Shown in pieces: positions 42,601-56,852 of a stretch of DNA of 64,000 bases (position 1 is the stretch's first letter; each line of letters opens with the position of its first letter). Source of the DNA: Aricia agestis (Eukaryota > Arthropoda > Insecta > Lepidoptera > Lycaenidae); NCBI RefSeq assembly GCF_905147365.1, contig NC_056428.1, forward strand, positions 41,273,001 through 41,337,000, given 5' to 3'. A program made the translations under genes and the position numbers. Below the pieces are notes generated by a model. That model was not told where the DNA came from. It searched no databases and worked only from the letters and a program-made list of their open reading frames with translations.

Positions 42601-45600
42601 CAGAAAACACCGTCAAAGCAATGCTTAGATATAAAGACTTTTTGTGCCAGGAATCGTTGAGTAAGTATATATTATATCTAAATCGAAACATTTCTTTATA
42701 TTATGATCTTGTAAACACTTTGACGCAAATCGTCAAAGTGTTTACAAGATCAATATAAAGAAAGTATTTTTTCTATAATTTGTATCGGAAAAACGGATAT
42801 GAAGGGGATTATAAGAGGAAATTCTGGAAGATCGACCGGAAACTTTGATGTTAATTTTTGGAAGTTCCTACTCCCCTCTTCTGAGGGGAGTCTATTTTAT
42901 GTTGCGCAATTTTGAGCAGTATCGAGATGTCCGCTATTTGGCGTCCCAGGTGTAAAGGCAGGAGGTGGTATCGTCTGCACGGACTAGGAGTTATGATCGA
43001 ATGTGCTACATTTAAATTGTAGAAATATCGTGAACCGTCTTTGGATTTACTCTAACCGGTTAATGTTGATGCTATATTGGGGATTCAAATTTCAGAACCA
43101 TACTCGAGAACACTGCGAACAAACGAGCAGTAGACAATTTTTGAAAACCTCGAAAGCTTTATGCACCTGGAGCCAAATTCTCGGTCAGCCGATGTCAGTT
43201 CGTCTAACGATCATTAATTATTCTTATTTCCGTTTCCATTAAATATAAGTAACTAAGAAAGCTTGACAGCCGAACTGAAGTATCGAAGTTTTAAAACGAA
43301 GGTCGACGATTTGTGCCGCTAAGCGATGACTCGTTTACGTTATTATTTACTCGTATCTATCAGACAGCAAGAATGTAAAACCCCTTTCGCTGATGCATGA
43401 CGTCATCTGCTCACTCCAAACTAAAGAAGCTAGATAGAGTACTAGCTGTAGCGTGCAGTCAGCGCCATAAACGATACTGCGGTATAACCTTCAGCACGCA
43501 TGTAACCGACATACCCACAGAGCGGACTCTCGCATAGGCACGTAATACTCATAGGCACAAAAGTGAGTATTTTGTGCCTGCGAGTCCATACATGATAAAC
43601 TACAGAGGCCTAGAGGGGACTAGCTAGTCCCGAGCTCGATGTAACACTTACCGACAGTGGAGACTCCAGGAGAGGCACATTCCCGAAGTACGCGCCGTCG
43701 AGTCCAACATGTCCGGTATGACGCACGTCGGGCTGCGGGCCGGATATCATACTGCGGTCTATGCGCTTGGTCTGCCGTTTCGAGTCTGATCGCATTAATG
43801 ACGCACGGAGACAACCACGATTCGGAGACAGACTTGGGAAGCGCTGCGTGAAAATTTCTTTATCACCACCCATGTATACATTCTTTATCCTAAATACAAA
43901 CTATGACTACTGTATATAATATATATGCAGGTATGTATGTGGGTAAATCCTAATGCGTCTGGGAAAAGACTCGCTTAACTTTGCGAAGCAACAGACACTC
44001 ACTTGATAAACAGTAGACGGTCGCGTATAATGTGAGTAGAATGTTAACGCAAGAATTGACATCTAATTACATCATATTCCCATATTATTCCCAATAATTT
44101 TCCATCTTTTAGGTAAGAGATGACCCTAAGTGAGTTTCTTAAGCCCGTTTTCTCTTACGGGCTAGTACCCGGACCGATAATAAGCATCATCGTAGACCAG
44201 TAGGGGTAGCAACTAGTCAATTTATGTAAAATTAATAATTTAGATCAATATTCAAAATCCTTACCTCGTGTTCCAAGTATGGTTTAGTGAGTGCGGGGTC
44301 GAACAGACCGCACGAGCCGCCATGGATCGAACCATACCACATCGCCGATTTTGTGAATCGCCTAAAAATACACACATTTTACATACGGAAAACCGGATTT
44401 TTCAATCAGGAACGGGTATTAAAAGAAGCCCAATAAAGAACCCAGTTGCCTCAGTTGGTTCTGTTTTGCAGAAAAGTAGAAAATATTATGAGATTTCAAA
44501 AATGAATGAATGAATGAAATACTCTTTAGCCTCACCAATTATTTTTACATCACCCGAGTAACATTAAGAACTTGGTGATGGAGTTGTGAATCGAGTAAGA
44601 ATCAATTTCATCGATGCCCGTCCAAGTTTACGGTTACTACTTAAAGGCCTGCATGCACTTTGATTAGTGCAAGTGCAGGTGATTAGTGTAGTAAAGGACT
44701 CGCACTAATTAGTCGCTGTCCACACTAGGCCTGTATTCGCTTATAATATTAATAAGTGCAGGTGACTAATGCAGGTGATTACTGATTAGGAGAAAGTAAG
44801 TGTGAACAACGACTGACTAGTGCAAGCGATTAGCCGGCTGCGTAGTAACGTGGGAATGGGACGCGTTCCAATACTTTCTGCTAATCTCTAATCACCTGTA
44901 CTTATCACTAATCAAAGTGAATACAGGCCTTTGCTACACACTAGTTGAGCGACGCGACACTTCACATCTCAAGGTACAAGTTGGAAGCTGGCTACAAGAA
45001 ACGGCAGCAGACGATGGGTCGTCGCGACACTACTGGTTTCTGTATTTCTATGAATAAGTGTCGCTAGATTCGTGTCGCTAGCTGCAGAAGGGGTTTCATA
45101 GAAATACATAGAAACCAGTCGTGTCGCGACGACACGTCGTCTGCAGTTGTCGCGTGTCGCTCCGTTCCAACTTGTACCTTCATTCTCCACTGCGACGTCC
45201 CATTCCGCTCCGCAGCGGCGTAGTACGGTTTCACCGTTATCGCGTGTCACAATAAGGCTGGCCACAAACGCACGTTTCCCGTATTCAATTTCCGAATTCG
45301 TTTTCCGTATTCTGAATTCCGTGAGACTAGCACAAACGTTCGTTTTTTTTACGCGCGAACGCGTCGGCTTACACTTGTAACGCACGTGCGGAACTGGTTT
45401 CATATGGAGAAAAGCTTGCAGTATCGGCATTTTATATAATATTTTCAGTAGAAAATACATTAACTGCCGCTCACGTTTATTTTCGCTATTATTTGCGCAT
45501 TATTTCCGTATTTCCGAATGCATGGAATCGGTAGATACGGAAAACGTATGCATGCGGCAGGCCTAATAATAATAGGTTTGCTACTCACTCTTTGCCAACA

Positions 45601-48600
45601 ACAGTAAAGATCTGTCCGGCCTTGAACTCGAGGAAGCCTTGGCGACGACCCCCCTCTGGCTTCTTGTAGTCGGTTATAGCAATTACCTGACAACAAAACT
45701 AGTTAAGTCTAAAGTTAAGTTACAGTTAAGTCAACATTTTTTTTCTTAGACCTCTGTGCCTAGTCTTGCAGGGAAAGTGTAGCTTATTATTATAAAATTG
45801 CTCACAACGCGTGTTATGCTTCTAATAAAAAGGCGAACGACGCGCTGTGGCGTTTTTGTGGCGTGGTTCGTGGTTCATAAACTATCTGACTTAGGGAGAT
45901 CGCCGACGACAGACTTTTTGTGCGATCGAGTCTGCGGCGCCCATACAGTCGGCATACAGTCGGCATGGCCACGCCATGCCGACTGTATGCGCGCCGCAGA
46001 CTCGATCGCACAAAAAGTCTGTCATCTGCAATCTCCCTTAGAGCATAGAAGTAAAGGAATTTAATAAACACCTCCTCTATCTCTATAAAAAATGTGCTAT
46101 ATTTTTAACAAAAAGCCATTAATTAAAAAATACTTTTATTTTTATTGTCTGTATTTAAGAAATTGACATCGTAGTCCACAAGTTAACAGCTATCCTTTAA
46201 TTTAATAAGACCTTTTGTATGTTTGATAGGAATTAGGATATTCACATGAGTATTGTCTAAGCACACTAGGCCGAAAAAACGGGGAAGAGGGGATTTCGGG
46301 ACAAGCTCGAGCGTGTCAGATTAAGCTTGTATAGGCTTCCGACATGTGTCTAGTTATCATGGTATAGAAATCAGATTTTTCATGTGGTGGGTTAAATTTT
46401 TTTTAAAGTATTAAATTTTATCGGATCTGTCAGATTAAGATATTGGATGTTTAGTATACCCTAAAGAAGTTTCCATATAAAGCACTGACGATTCAAAGTT
46501 AAGGTAAGCCTGTAGGGAGATTTTAAAATATAAAAAACTAGATGTCCCGCGCGGCTTCGCCCGCGTAAATTAGGAATTTCACAGAAACCGTACATTTTCG
46601 AATAAAAATAGCTATAAATACTCCTTTCACATGGTCTACTCTATATAAGTGCCAAATATTGCTCCAGTAGTTCGTGAGATAAACCCTTTCTAATATTTTC
46701 CCCGTTTTTACCACATTTTCCTGAGTTTCTTCGGCCGTATTAGTCTTAGCGTGATAATATAATATATATAGCATATAGCCTTACTCGATAAATGAGATAT
46801 CTAACACTAATTAAAATAAGTTTTTAAATCGGACCTGTAGTTCCTGAGATAAGCGCATTCAAGCAAACATACTCTTAGGGTTTATATTATTAAGTATAGA
46901 CTTTTTTTAATTATCGCTTGACAAAGTCGAGCCTCGATCTAAAAGACTATGAAAAGGCTCATAATTATGGGACGATGCATGGTATAATATTATGGTAGTG
47001 ATGATGATGAATGTAATTTGTATAGTAGCATATGCTTTCCGTTCTTAAAACAACGCCGAAACTCCCAAACTTGTTATCTATGAAGAATCAGTTCTCTCAG
47101 CACCTTCCGAACCACGGTATACCAGATATACCTCGGTGCAAAATCTTACTTGTTTGTAGCATATGCTTAGAATACTTCTCACGAAACCGAAGTCACCACA
47201 TGTCTCCCCATAAATTTTGAGGAGTTCCCTCGATTACTTATGGATCCGTCATCCGTCCGATCATCAGATCACCACTTTTGTGAATATAATATCAAATTGG
47301 AATGATACCCTATATAACAAAAGAAAAATTTAAAAAATCGGTTTACAAACGGCGGAGTAATCGTTGAACATAAGAAAACGAACATAACACCTCCCCCATT
47401 TTGAAAGTCGGTTAAAATTGTAGCCTATGTGTTATTCTGATGTATAAGCTATATTATTGGAAAGTTTCTTTAAAATCCGTTAAGTAGTTTTTGCGTGAAA
47501 GAGTAACAAACATCCATACATCCACACATCCATACATCCAAACTTTCGCCTTTATAATATTATTAGTAGGAAGTAGGTTTATCCTACTATTCATATTATA
47601 GTGAAGTTTCATTAAAATCTATCCAGTAGTATTTGCGTGAAAGAGTAATAAACATTCATACATACATCCAAACAAACTTTCGCCACAAAATAAGATGAGT
47701 AAGATAACTGTGTAAAATTTCAATCGCCTACGTTTCCGCATTTTTCGTTAAAAGCGATCCAAAGTTTTTCGCTTGCGTATTTTTAATATACTAGTCTTTC
47801 CTATTTTGTTTATTTTTACTACTAACAGTATTCATATACTGTTACTAGTAAAAATAAACAAAATATTACATTTGAATTTGGATTCTGTAATTTTTATATT
47901 ATGTTTGTTTATTGTGTTTTCTCATTTTGGCGCCAATGTATTTTACAATATTTTGCGATATTGAAATTGAGTGGGGTGATCAAAAGAACTAAATCGCTGT
48001 GATTGCATCACACAAAGTAGGTATGGAGTCCAATGTCATTTTTAAAACTCTCCATACGCTTGGTATTAGTAAAATGTTTGTGTACCGGGCCATTAATAAG
48101 TACAATGAGACCTCCTCTGCTTGTGGCAGAAAAAGATCTGGCCGTCCACGCAGTGTTCGTACAAAAAGATGGTTAAAGCAGTAAGGGAAAGAATTTGAAA
48201 AAAATCGGTTCGAAAGTAAAAGATTTTATCTCACTAGATAAAGATAGTACCTAGAACCATGTCGCGTATTTTAAATTATGACTTAGGACTTTAAGCTTAC
48301 AAGAGACGTCCTGGTTATTTCCTAACTGATAATTTAAAACAGAAAGGGTGGTAAAATTTAAACAATTACTGAAGCGGTACGCAAAGGGAGGTCACAAAAA
48401 ATGTTTGTTTACGAATGAGACTTTTTTTACAATTAAGCAACATTTTGACAAACAAAATGGTTTTATTTATGCTTGAAGTTCTAAGGTTCAACATCAAGTT
48501 TAATAATCAAGAATGGTCCTTCCAACAAGGCTCGGCGCCGGGTCATAAAGCTCGGTCGGTTTGGTCTTGGTTGGAAACGAACGTTTCGGACTTCATCAGA

Positions 48601-51600
48601 GCTGAAGACTGGTCGTCGTCTAGTCCCGATCTCAATCCACCGGATTATGATTTTTGGTCGGTTTTAGACAGCTTGCTGTAAATGCCGTGATAATTTGGAG
48701 TCACTAAAACAATCCATTCGACTGGCAGTGAAGAATTTTCCCATGGAAAGAGTCCGTGTTTCTAATGATAACTGGCCACAATGTTTAAAGGACGTTGTAG
48801 CCAATGAAGGCCAATTTGAATAAGCTTTTAATATTTTAAATTGTTTTATATTTATGTATTAAACTAATAAGTACACTGTAAAAGTAATAAAATTTATTTG
48901 CAATAGAAAAAAAAGTTTTTCTTTGTATCAGTATTTATGGCTAGATATACATCTTAGCTTCCGAAGGATCATGAAAAAAATACTGAAATTCTTGGTTTAC
49001 ATATTTATTTTCCACATTAATATTCAGAGCTCTTTCTCGCTACAAAAACATATTCTTAAGTGACATCCCTTGTAGTATGTCATTAATACATTAAACACAA
49101 GATGTGTTTAAACTTTAATGTATTCATGAAAAAGGAAAGGTTTTCCGTGAAAATGGCAGCCATATTTTTAGTATTTCTCGGGCTTTCATACTAATCTAGA
49201 TTAAGTATTATTGTATAGTATACTAGCGGCCCGCCCCGGCTTTGCACGGGTGAACATTGATTTTTAAATAATTATTTTTCAATCTTTTTTCTCTAATTAA
49301 ATTAATAATAATAGGTTATTTAATGAGAGAAAAAATATATATATAGTTCCCTTTTTTCTCTCATTAAATAATTATAGGCTATAGCCTATAGTCAGCAGAA
49401 ATAGTGTAGATTTAAAAATATGCATTAATTTTACTTCCATCGGCATCGTGGGTATCGCAGACATCGTGGGTATCGCAGACACAATAGATCTTCAATAATT
49501 GTTATGCTGGCAGCCGGCTGCCGCTATTGGATAGAAATTAATTATAATAGCAATCAAAAATAATAGACATTCAAAACGTAATGAATTAATGAAGCACTAT
49601 AATATTATCCCATCAATGAAGCGGCACCCGGCTGTTGCATAACTATTATATTATAAATCTATTGTGTCTGCGATTCCCATGATCGAGGTAATAATAATTA
49701 ATATTTACGTGGACTCTCCGGGCGAGCACACCCGAGCGGCCCGCCTTAACGACGCCCAATTCGAAACGTGCAGCAGAAATCGTAATATTTTAATTTCGCC
49801 ATAACATTAAAACTAAACGTTCAATTTTAATCATTCAAAGACCAAATATTATCCACATTAACTGTACTTAGTAATGAAATAATTTATTTTGATAAGAATT
49901 AATGCCATGAGTAAAATAAAGGAATTTAAATGTAGTCCAAAAACATTTCAAGATTTTTTAATAAAAAAATGGTTGGTTGATTTTTTACACCTTGCATCCG
50001 AAAATCCCAAATATCTTACGGAACCCTTTTTTTTCCAAAATAAAATTTAGCCTATGTTCAGCAGAATTAATGTAGGATTCTAATGGAAAAAGAATCTTTC
50101 AAATCGGTCCAGTAGTTTCGGAGCCTATTCAAGACAAACAAACAATCAAATCTTTCCTCTTTATAATAGTAGTGTAGATAGTCATAGATAGAGTCTTAGC
50201 CCGTCATCGCGTGGCCATTTTGTGCTTACTGACTGACTGACTTCGTTATTTGTCCGTCTGTCTGTCTGTCTGTCTGTATGTCTGTCGCCAGGCTGTATCT
50301 CAAGAACCGCTATAGATAGACTTCTGAAATTTTCACAGATTGTGTATATCTGTTGCTGCATAACAACAAATACTAAAAACAAAATAAAATTTATATTTAA
50401 GGGCTCCCATACAACATATGTGATTTTTTTGCCTTTTTTGCTCAAGATCAATAACGGCAACATGTAGACACTTGAAATTTTCACAAAGGCCTTAAATATA
50501 TGTGTACTTTAATTATTAATAATAATATTTGAATAAAATAAAAGGGGGGCTCCCATACAAAAAAAATATTTTTTGGCCTATTTTTGCTCTGTAACGGTAC
50601 GGAACCCTACGTACGTGAGTCCGACTCGCACTTGGCCGATTATTTATGTTCAACGATTACTGTGCCGTTTGCAAACTGATTTTCAAATTTTCTTCTTTTG
50701 ATGTATAGGGTTATCATTCCAATTTGGTATTAAGTATATTCACAAAAGTGGTGACCTGATGAAGTGATCCATAAGTAATCGAGGGAACTCTTCAAAATTT
50801 ATATGGAAACATATTGTGGTGACTTCGGTTTCGTGAAAAGTATTCTAAGCATAATTTGCTACCAACAAGTAAGATTTTGCACCGAGGTAGGGGAGGGAGC
50901 AGGGGAGCAAAGCGGCCATAGGAGGCAAAGCGGCCACCCTTAATATTTCAGTTTTGCACAAAGGGCAAAGCGGACCGGGCGAAGCGGCCAATAGGCCGCT
51001 AAGCTAAATGATAGTTTTTATATGATAATTACTTAAAACTATTATTAGATGCTGAACAAACTTATCAAAAGAAAACTATCCAGGGGTCATGGGAAGAGAC
51101 TACGATGGCGCGTGCTATTATATATGTTCAACAAAATCGGGGTTCAGTCAAATTAGTAGAAAACAAACATGTTTATACTTTAAGGAGACGTTTAAAACAG
51201 GAATATATCGACAAAACAAAGTTTTATTGATGTATTTTGACTATTTTTATTTTAGAAGAGTTGATTATTTTTTATAAAAAAATATTGTGATTGTTGGAAG
51301 ATAAACTCCTGTCAAGAAATCTCAGAAACCGAGCAGAAGCGATATAAGTAGCAGTTTACAGAATTGTTTTTGATAAATACCTATTTTTGAACATTTTTAG
51401 CATTTTATAAAAAAATATATTTATTTAATATAGAAAAAAATACCATTTCGTGTGAACATTTGGGCTGGCCACGTTGCCCTTACCCCTATGGCCGCTTTAG
51501 GCGGGCTCTCGGGCAAAGCGGTTTTTTGACAGGTTGTTGTAATATGTTAATCATGAGCTAATTTTAAGATTTGGGTAAATATGAATCACACATAGCAGAA

Positions 51601-54600
51601 ATATAATAAATGCACTATCTAGTAGCACATTTTTTATTTTTAAATATATAATATTTCGTCTTTTTTTCAAATTGAAAGTTAAGGTGGCCACTTTGAGCTG
51701 ACCTCCCCTATACCATGGTTCGGAAGGAGCTGAGAGAACTCCCGATTCTTTATCTAGATATAATTTTATAGATACAATTTTTAAGGCAATATTTGGCACA
51801 GAAGGGTAGCCTACGTGAAGGGACATAAGTTATTTTTTTGCGGGAAAATGTTCCTACGGTTTTCGTAAAATATTATCTAACTTACGCGGGCGAAGCCGCG
51901 CGGGACATCTAGTAGTTGGTGAAGGAGTGCATCGAGCTAATATTATTTTGAAATTATGCTTTTATCATACATTTTTTAACAAATTAAACATTATACATAC
52001 TACAACACACACACTAGCCGCCATACTCAGAGACATTTAATTACGATTAACCTTCAATTTAATGGAGGGATTGACAGATAATGTATGGGGCTTATTTCAA
52101 AATTTTGAATTAATTACATTTAAGTAATTAATGTTCCACTCTGAGTGCGACAGTTATGGCTGGTTTACACGTGTTAAGTTGATAAGTATTTAACTAAATT
52201 TTAACTTAATTTTAAGTTATTGTAAACACACAATTTAGTAGCAAGTAGCAAGTTAAAATTTAGTTAAGTACTAAACAAGGAAATTAAATTTTTGACTATT
52301 TTCTGTTAAGTTGGCAGGCGGGGCTTGTCACTGGACACATTTCGGGCAGGCACTTCAAATTAAGTTAAAATTTAGTTACTACTTATCTACTTAATACGAA
52401 ATACTAAACCAGCCCTTAGAAATTTTGATTGACAAGCCTTTTTTTTTATGATATAAGGGGGCAAACGAGCAAACGGGTCACCTGATGGAAAGCAACTTCC
52501 GTCACCCATGGACACTCGCAGCATCAGAGAGCTGCAGGTGCGTTGCCGGCCTTTTAATAGGGAATAGGGTAATAGGGTAGGGAAGGGAAGGGAATAGGGG
52601 AGGGTATGGAAGGGAAAAGGGATTGGGCCTCCGGTAAACTCACTCACTCGGCGAAACACAGCGCAAGCGCTGTTTCACGCCGGTTTTCTGTGAGGACGTG
52701 GTATTTCTCCGGTCGAGCCGGCCCATTCGTGCCGAAGCATGGCTCTCCCACGTACAGCCTATACCACAATAGACATAACTACCAGTAGTTCGACTGCAAA
52801 GAAACGGACTGGTTTCAATATCTGTCAAATTCGTCGGGTTTCACTAGGATTATAAACGGAATGTGCCTCGCGCTGGCTGATATAATTTATTTTTAAATAT
52901 TTAAAATAAAGATTTCAAAATTGGATTCTGACAATTTTAATCGCATGTGCCAAAACACAAACAACAATACGACCAAAGAGGAACACGTCCAGCGAATGTG
53001 TCATAGTTTTAAATTCGTAGGTAACAATTTAACAACCCTAGCGACGATTTTCGTCATAATACGTCAAATTTAAAAATTTCAACATCAGTTCTAAGTCGGT
53101 ATACTCTATAATTCTGTCTACTCTGCCTATACACACGAATTGTACTCTTTTATTTACTTATGGTTGAAATCTGTTGTCAAATGGAAAATAGATTTAGTTT
53201 TTTTTATTGAATCTTAAATACTGTTAGAGCGTTTTCACATTATCCGATCCGATATAGGTGGGTATCGTAAGTCCAGCGTACTTGGAGGTCAGTGCTAAAA
53301 AATAATAAAGTCAATATTTTGACAATAGAAAATCAATAGAAAAGCTAAAACGTACGGTACGGTAGTGATTATACTTATTATCTGTGAGAAAAGTAATCAT
53401 AATCACGGACGTGAAAAAAATACGGACGTAGCATTACACTATCGCTACGTCCGTATTTTCGTCCGTTATTCGCTTATTGTACACGTGACCGACACTCACA
53501 CACACAACTAGGTACTACAACCCGCTGTCATTGTACATTGAGTGACGGCACCAATGACACGCACACATCCTACACGGGCGGCCATAACTATGCTTCACTC
53601 GTGCTTCACTAGGTTATGTCCGTATTTTTTTACGTCCGTGCACATAATTTAATTTTTTATTTGAGGCCGAATTCGAACATTGGGCGAATATGGAAATACA
53701 GTTATAAAGGATTTATTACATAATAATATGATCGCGAGAAATAAATCGAGAAAATATTGTATAGTTGCCCCTGACAACGGGTCAACAAGGAAAAAAATAT
53801 TCATATGATAATTTTATTTTCGGAGGATTTTTACTAAGCATATTAGAATATAAACCCGCAGTGAATATGGAAATAATTATTCGGATACAAAAAAGTATTC
53901 AAATCCAAATCGTCGACGTACCCATCTAAAAGGTTGGTGCGTAATTCAGTACACGTAGACACGTTTTGTTACCTACTGCTGTAGTCAACGTAAAAATGAA
54001 AAAGGCGTCTGCTCGTGTAAGAGCCCTTCTCGGTCAAGGCTCACAAGCCTCCTTTATTACGGAAAGGGCTGTTCAGTTTTTAGGACTTCGTAAGTAAGCC
54101 GCAGAAGGTATCAGGCGTAGTCTAACGCCTCCGTGGTCCAGTGGTAGAGCGCGGCTCTTGACACGGAGGTCGTGGGTTCGATTCCCGCGTTGGAAACATG
54201 TTATTTCCAAGTTTGGTTAGGATAATGCAGCTGATCCCCTGATTGACAAGTAAGATGATCTCTCGCCAGTCGTGTCGGTCTTCCGTGTCACTGGGTTATG
54301 ACTTATGAGAGGAAAATATTTTCTTACTACCCGGCGAGGAGAACGGTATAAGAAACTCAAACGGGACCCACTTTTTACCAAAAAAGAAAAAAAAGCATAT
54401 TATAATATGCTAAGTACTCAAAAACGGTTTTGCTCGATAATTTTACTCCAAATCGAGTAATAATTACTGTGTGGACCGCAAAACTGACAGCTCAAAGGCT
54501 CGCATCGAGCCGGCTTGATGGAATAAAATATATATCGATTTAAAGTAAAAATACCGAGCAATGCTGAATGTGTGGACGAAAGCCCGAGCCGCGGGTTTTG

Positions 54601-56793
54601 CTCGACGTTATTGGCTCGATCGAGCAAAACCGTATAGTACTTAGCAATACTGAAACAAGGAATTAAGACTGCACTGACCCTAACTTGACTACATACTTAT
54701 AGGTAGATCTCAAAATCTGTAAGGACTAGAAAACTGTTTTTTTTACAGAAGTAACTTCAGTTCATGAAGATTAAATAATGCTCAAGACGAAAACACGATT
54801 ACTGAAAAAGTGCTCGATAGTTTCTTTTTTACAAAAAACCTTATTTTAGACACATTTTTGCTTGGATCTTCGAAGTTTGCTGTCTTTTCTTTAATATTTT
54901 CGAAGCGTCCATAGATATTATTATTACTACTGGTCCGATCTATATAATATTATAAAGCGGAAAATGTGGAAAAACCGGGGGAAATTATTTGAAAGGGCTT
55001 ATCTTACGAACTACTGGAGTAATTTTTCTGTTATTGCACAGATAAGAAGTAAACCACGTGAAGGATCATATTTTTTGTGGAATAATTTGTCTGTGAAATA
55101 TTATCTAACTAGCTGTTGCCCGCGACTTCGTCCGCGTGGACTTCAGTTTATAGCGCGCGATGTCAACAAAATTGGTGTCAAAAGCTTTTATAAAAAAACC
55201 CTGGTACCCCTTAAATCAATACAGCTGTGCAGTGTGCAAACAATAAGTACTTCATTTTTGTATGTTAAACTTTATATATTATGCCAAATTTTAAAGCTTA
55301 TTTAGCCCCCCAATTACACAACTTTACCCATAAACTATTTATCATTGATAGGTTTAGCCCCAATTTCACCAACGTCTGTTAGTGTTAACAGCTTGTTAAA
55401 ATATCCTGTCTTCTCTTTCATTCATATGAAAAACGAAACAGCTAACGTGATACTAATTCGAGCATTAACTTTAACAGTCGTTGGTGAAATTTGGTCTTAA
55501 GGTTACGTCACTGCCTGCACAGATAAAGTACTGAGTTATTTAATACCGTAGAATAGATATAACAATCGAAAAAAATCGAGACTTAAATGTAAGATGATAC
55601 CACCTCTTATAGAAAGACTTTTGAGCAAGCGTCAGCGCCATGTAGAAGACGCACGGCGCCATATGAACGCCATTATGAATTTTTTGAACAAATTTACGAC
55701 CCTTACAACCCTTTTTTCCAGTAAAAAAGTAGCCTGTGTCCTTTCTCAGGCTTTAGACTATCAGTATACAAAATTTCATTACAATCGGTTCGGTAGTTTT
55801 GGCGTTTGGCGTGAAAGCGAGACTGACAGACAGACAGACACAGAGATACTTTCGCATTCATAATATTAGTACAGATTATGTGCACACTGCACAGCTGTTT
55901 TTGGGTATTTTGATTAATTAAGGGCCGCGCTACACCGGAATGGCAGCGGCGAGGCGAGCACTTTCAGCGCTGCCATTCCGGTGTAGCGCGCTGCGCGGCC
56001 CTAAGAGGGGTACCACTTACCAGGGTTTTAAAAAGTTTTTAAATTTGACACAAATTTTGTTGACACCGCGCACTATAAACTAAAGTCCACGCGGACGAAG
56101 TCGCGGGCAACAGCTAGTTATGAATAAAAACAATAATATATAATAAAGTAGGTATGATTAGTTCTGTTATAATAATGAAGTAAAAAATAAAGCGCCATCT
56201 GTTTTCATATATTAGAATTAAAATGTAAAAAAATTTTCTGGATGGAATATAGGCCAACACAACACACTCGAACTCCTTAGAAATGCAGTAGGAGTTCTAT
56301 AAGATCAGATAGATTGATTATTATTATAGCAAGTGATAATATTATTAAACATAATATTCTAACGTATTAAAAACTATAAACAAAAACATAATAACTAATA
56401 AGTATGATTAGTTCTATGTTACAACGAAGTAAAAAAAAAGCGCCATCTGTTGAATCGTATTAGAACTAAAATGTTCATTGCATCGCGTCGATATATTTCT
56501 GGATTTTTTATAATATTATACATAAAATATATTTAAGATTTTTGAAATATTATTTTAATACACATCCAAGACCCAGGAACATTGAAAACTTTTTGTTCCG
56601 CCTGCGGGACTCGAACCCAGGACCCCCGGGATGAGCGCTGGCCACGCGCAATGCGAAGTAATTTTCATCGATATTTTCATGGAAATAAGATATTTTCCCA
56701 CATCAAAATGTAGCCTATGTCCTTTCTCAGACTCTAGAATAACTGTGTACAAAATTTCATTGCAATCGGTTCAGTAGTTTTGGCGTGAAAGCG

Positions 56794-56852
<59 letters not shown>

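Noticed and set aside
44969..45460. 163-aa minus-strand ORF
   Set aside because: It crosses an inverted-repeat element and its flank, has an opposite-strand ORF of similar quality, and no domain resemblance.
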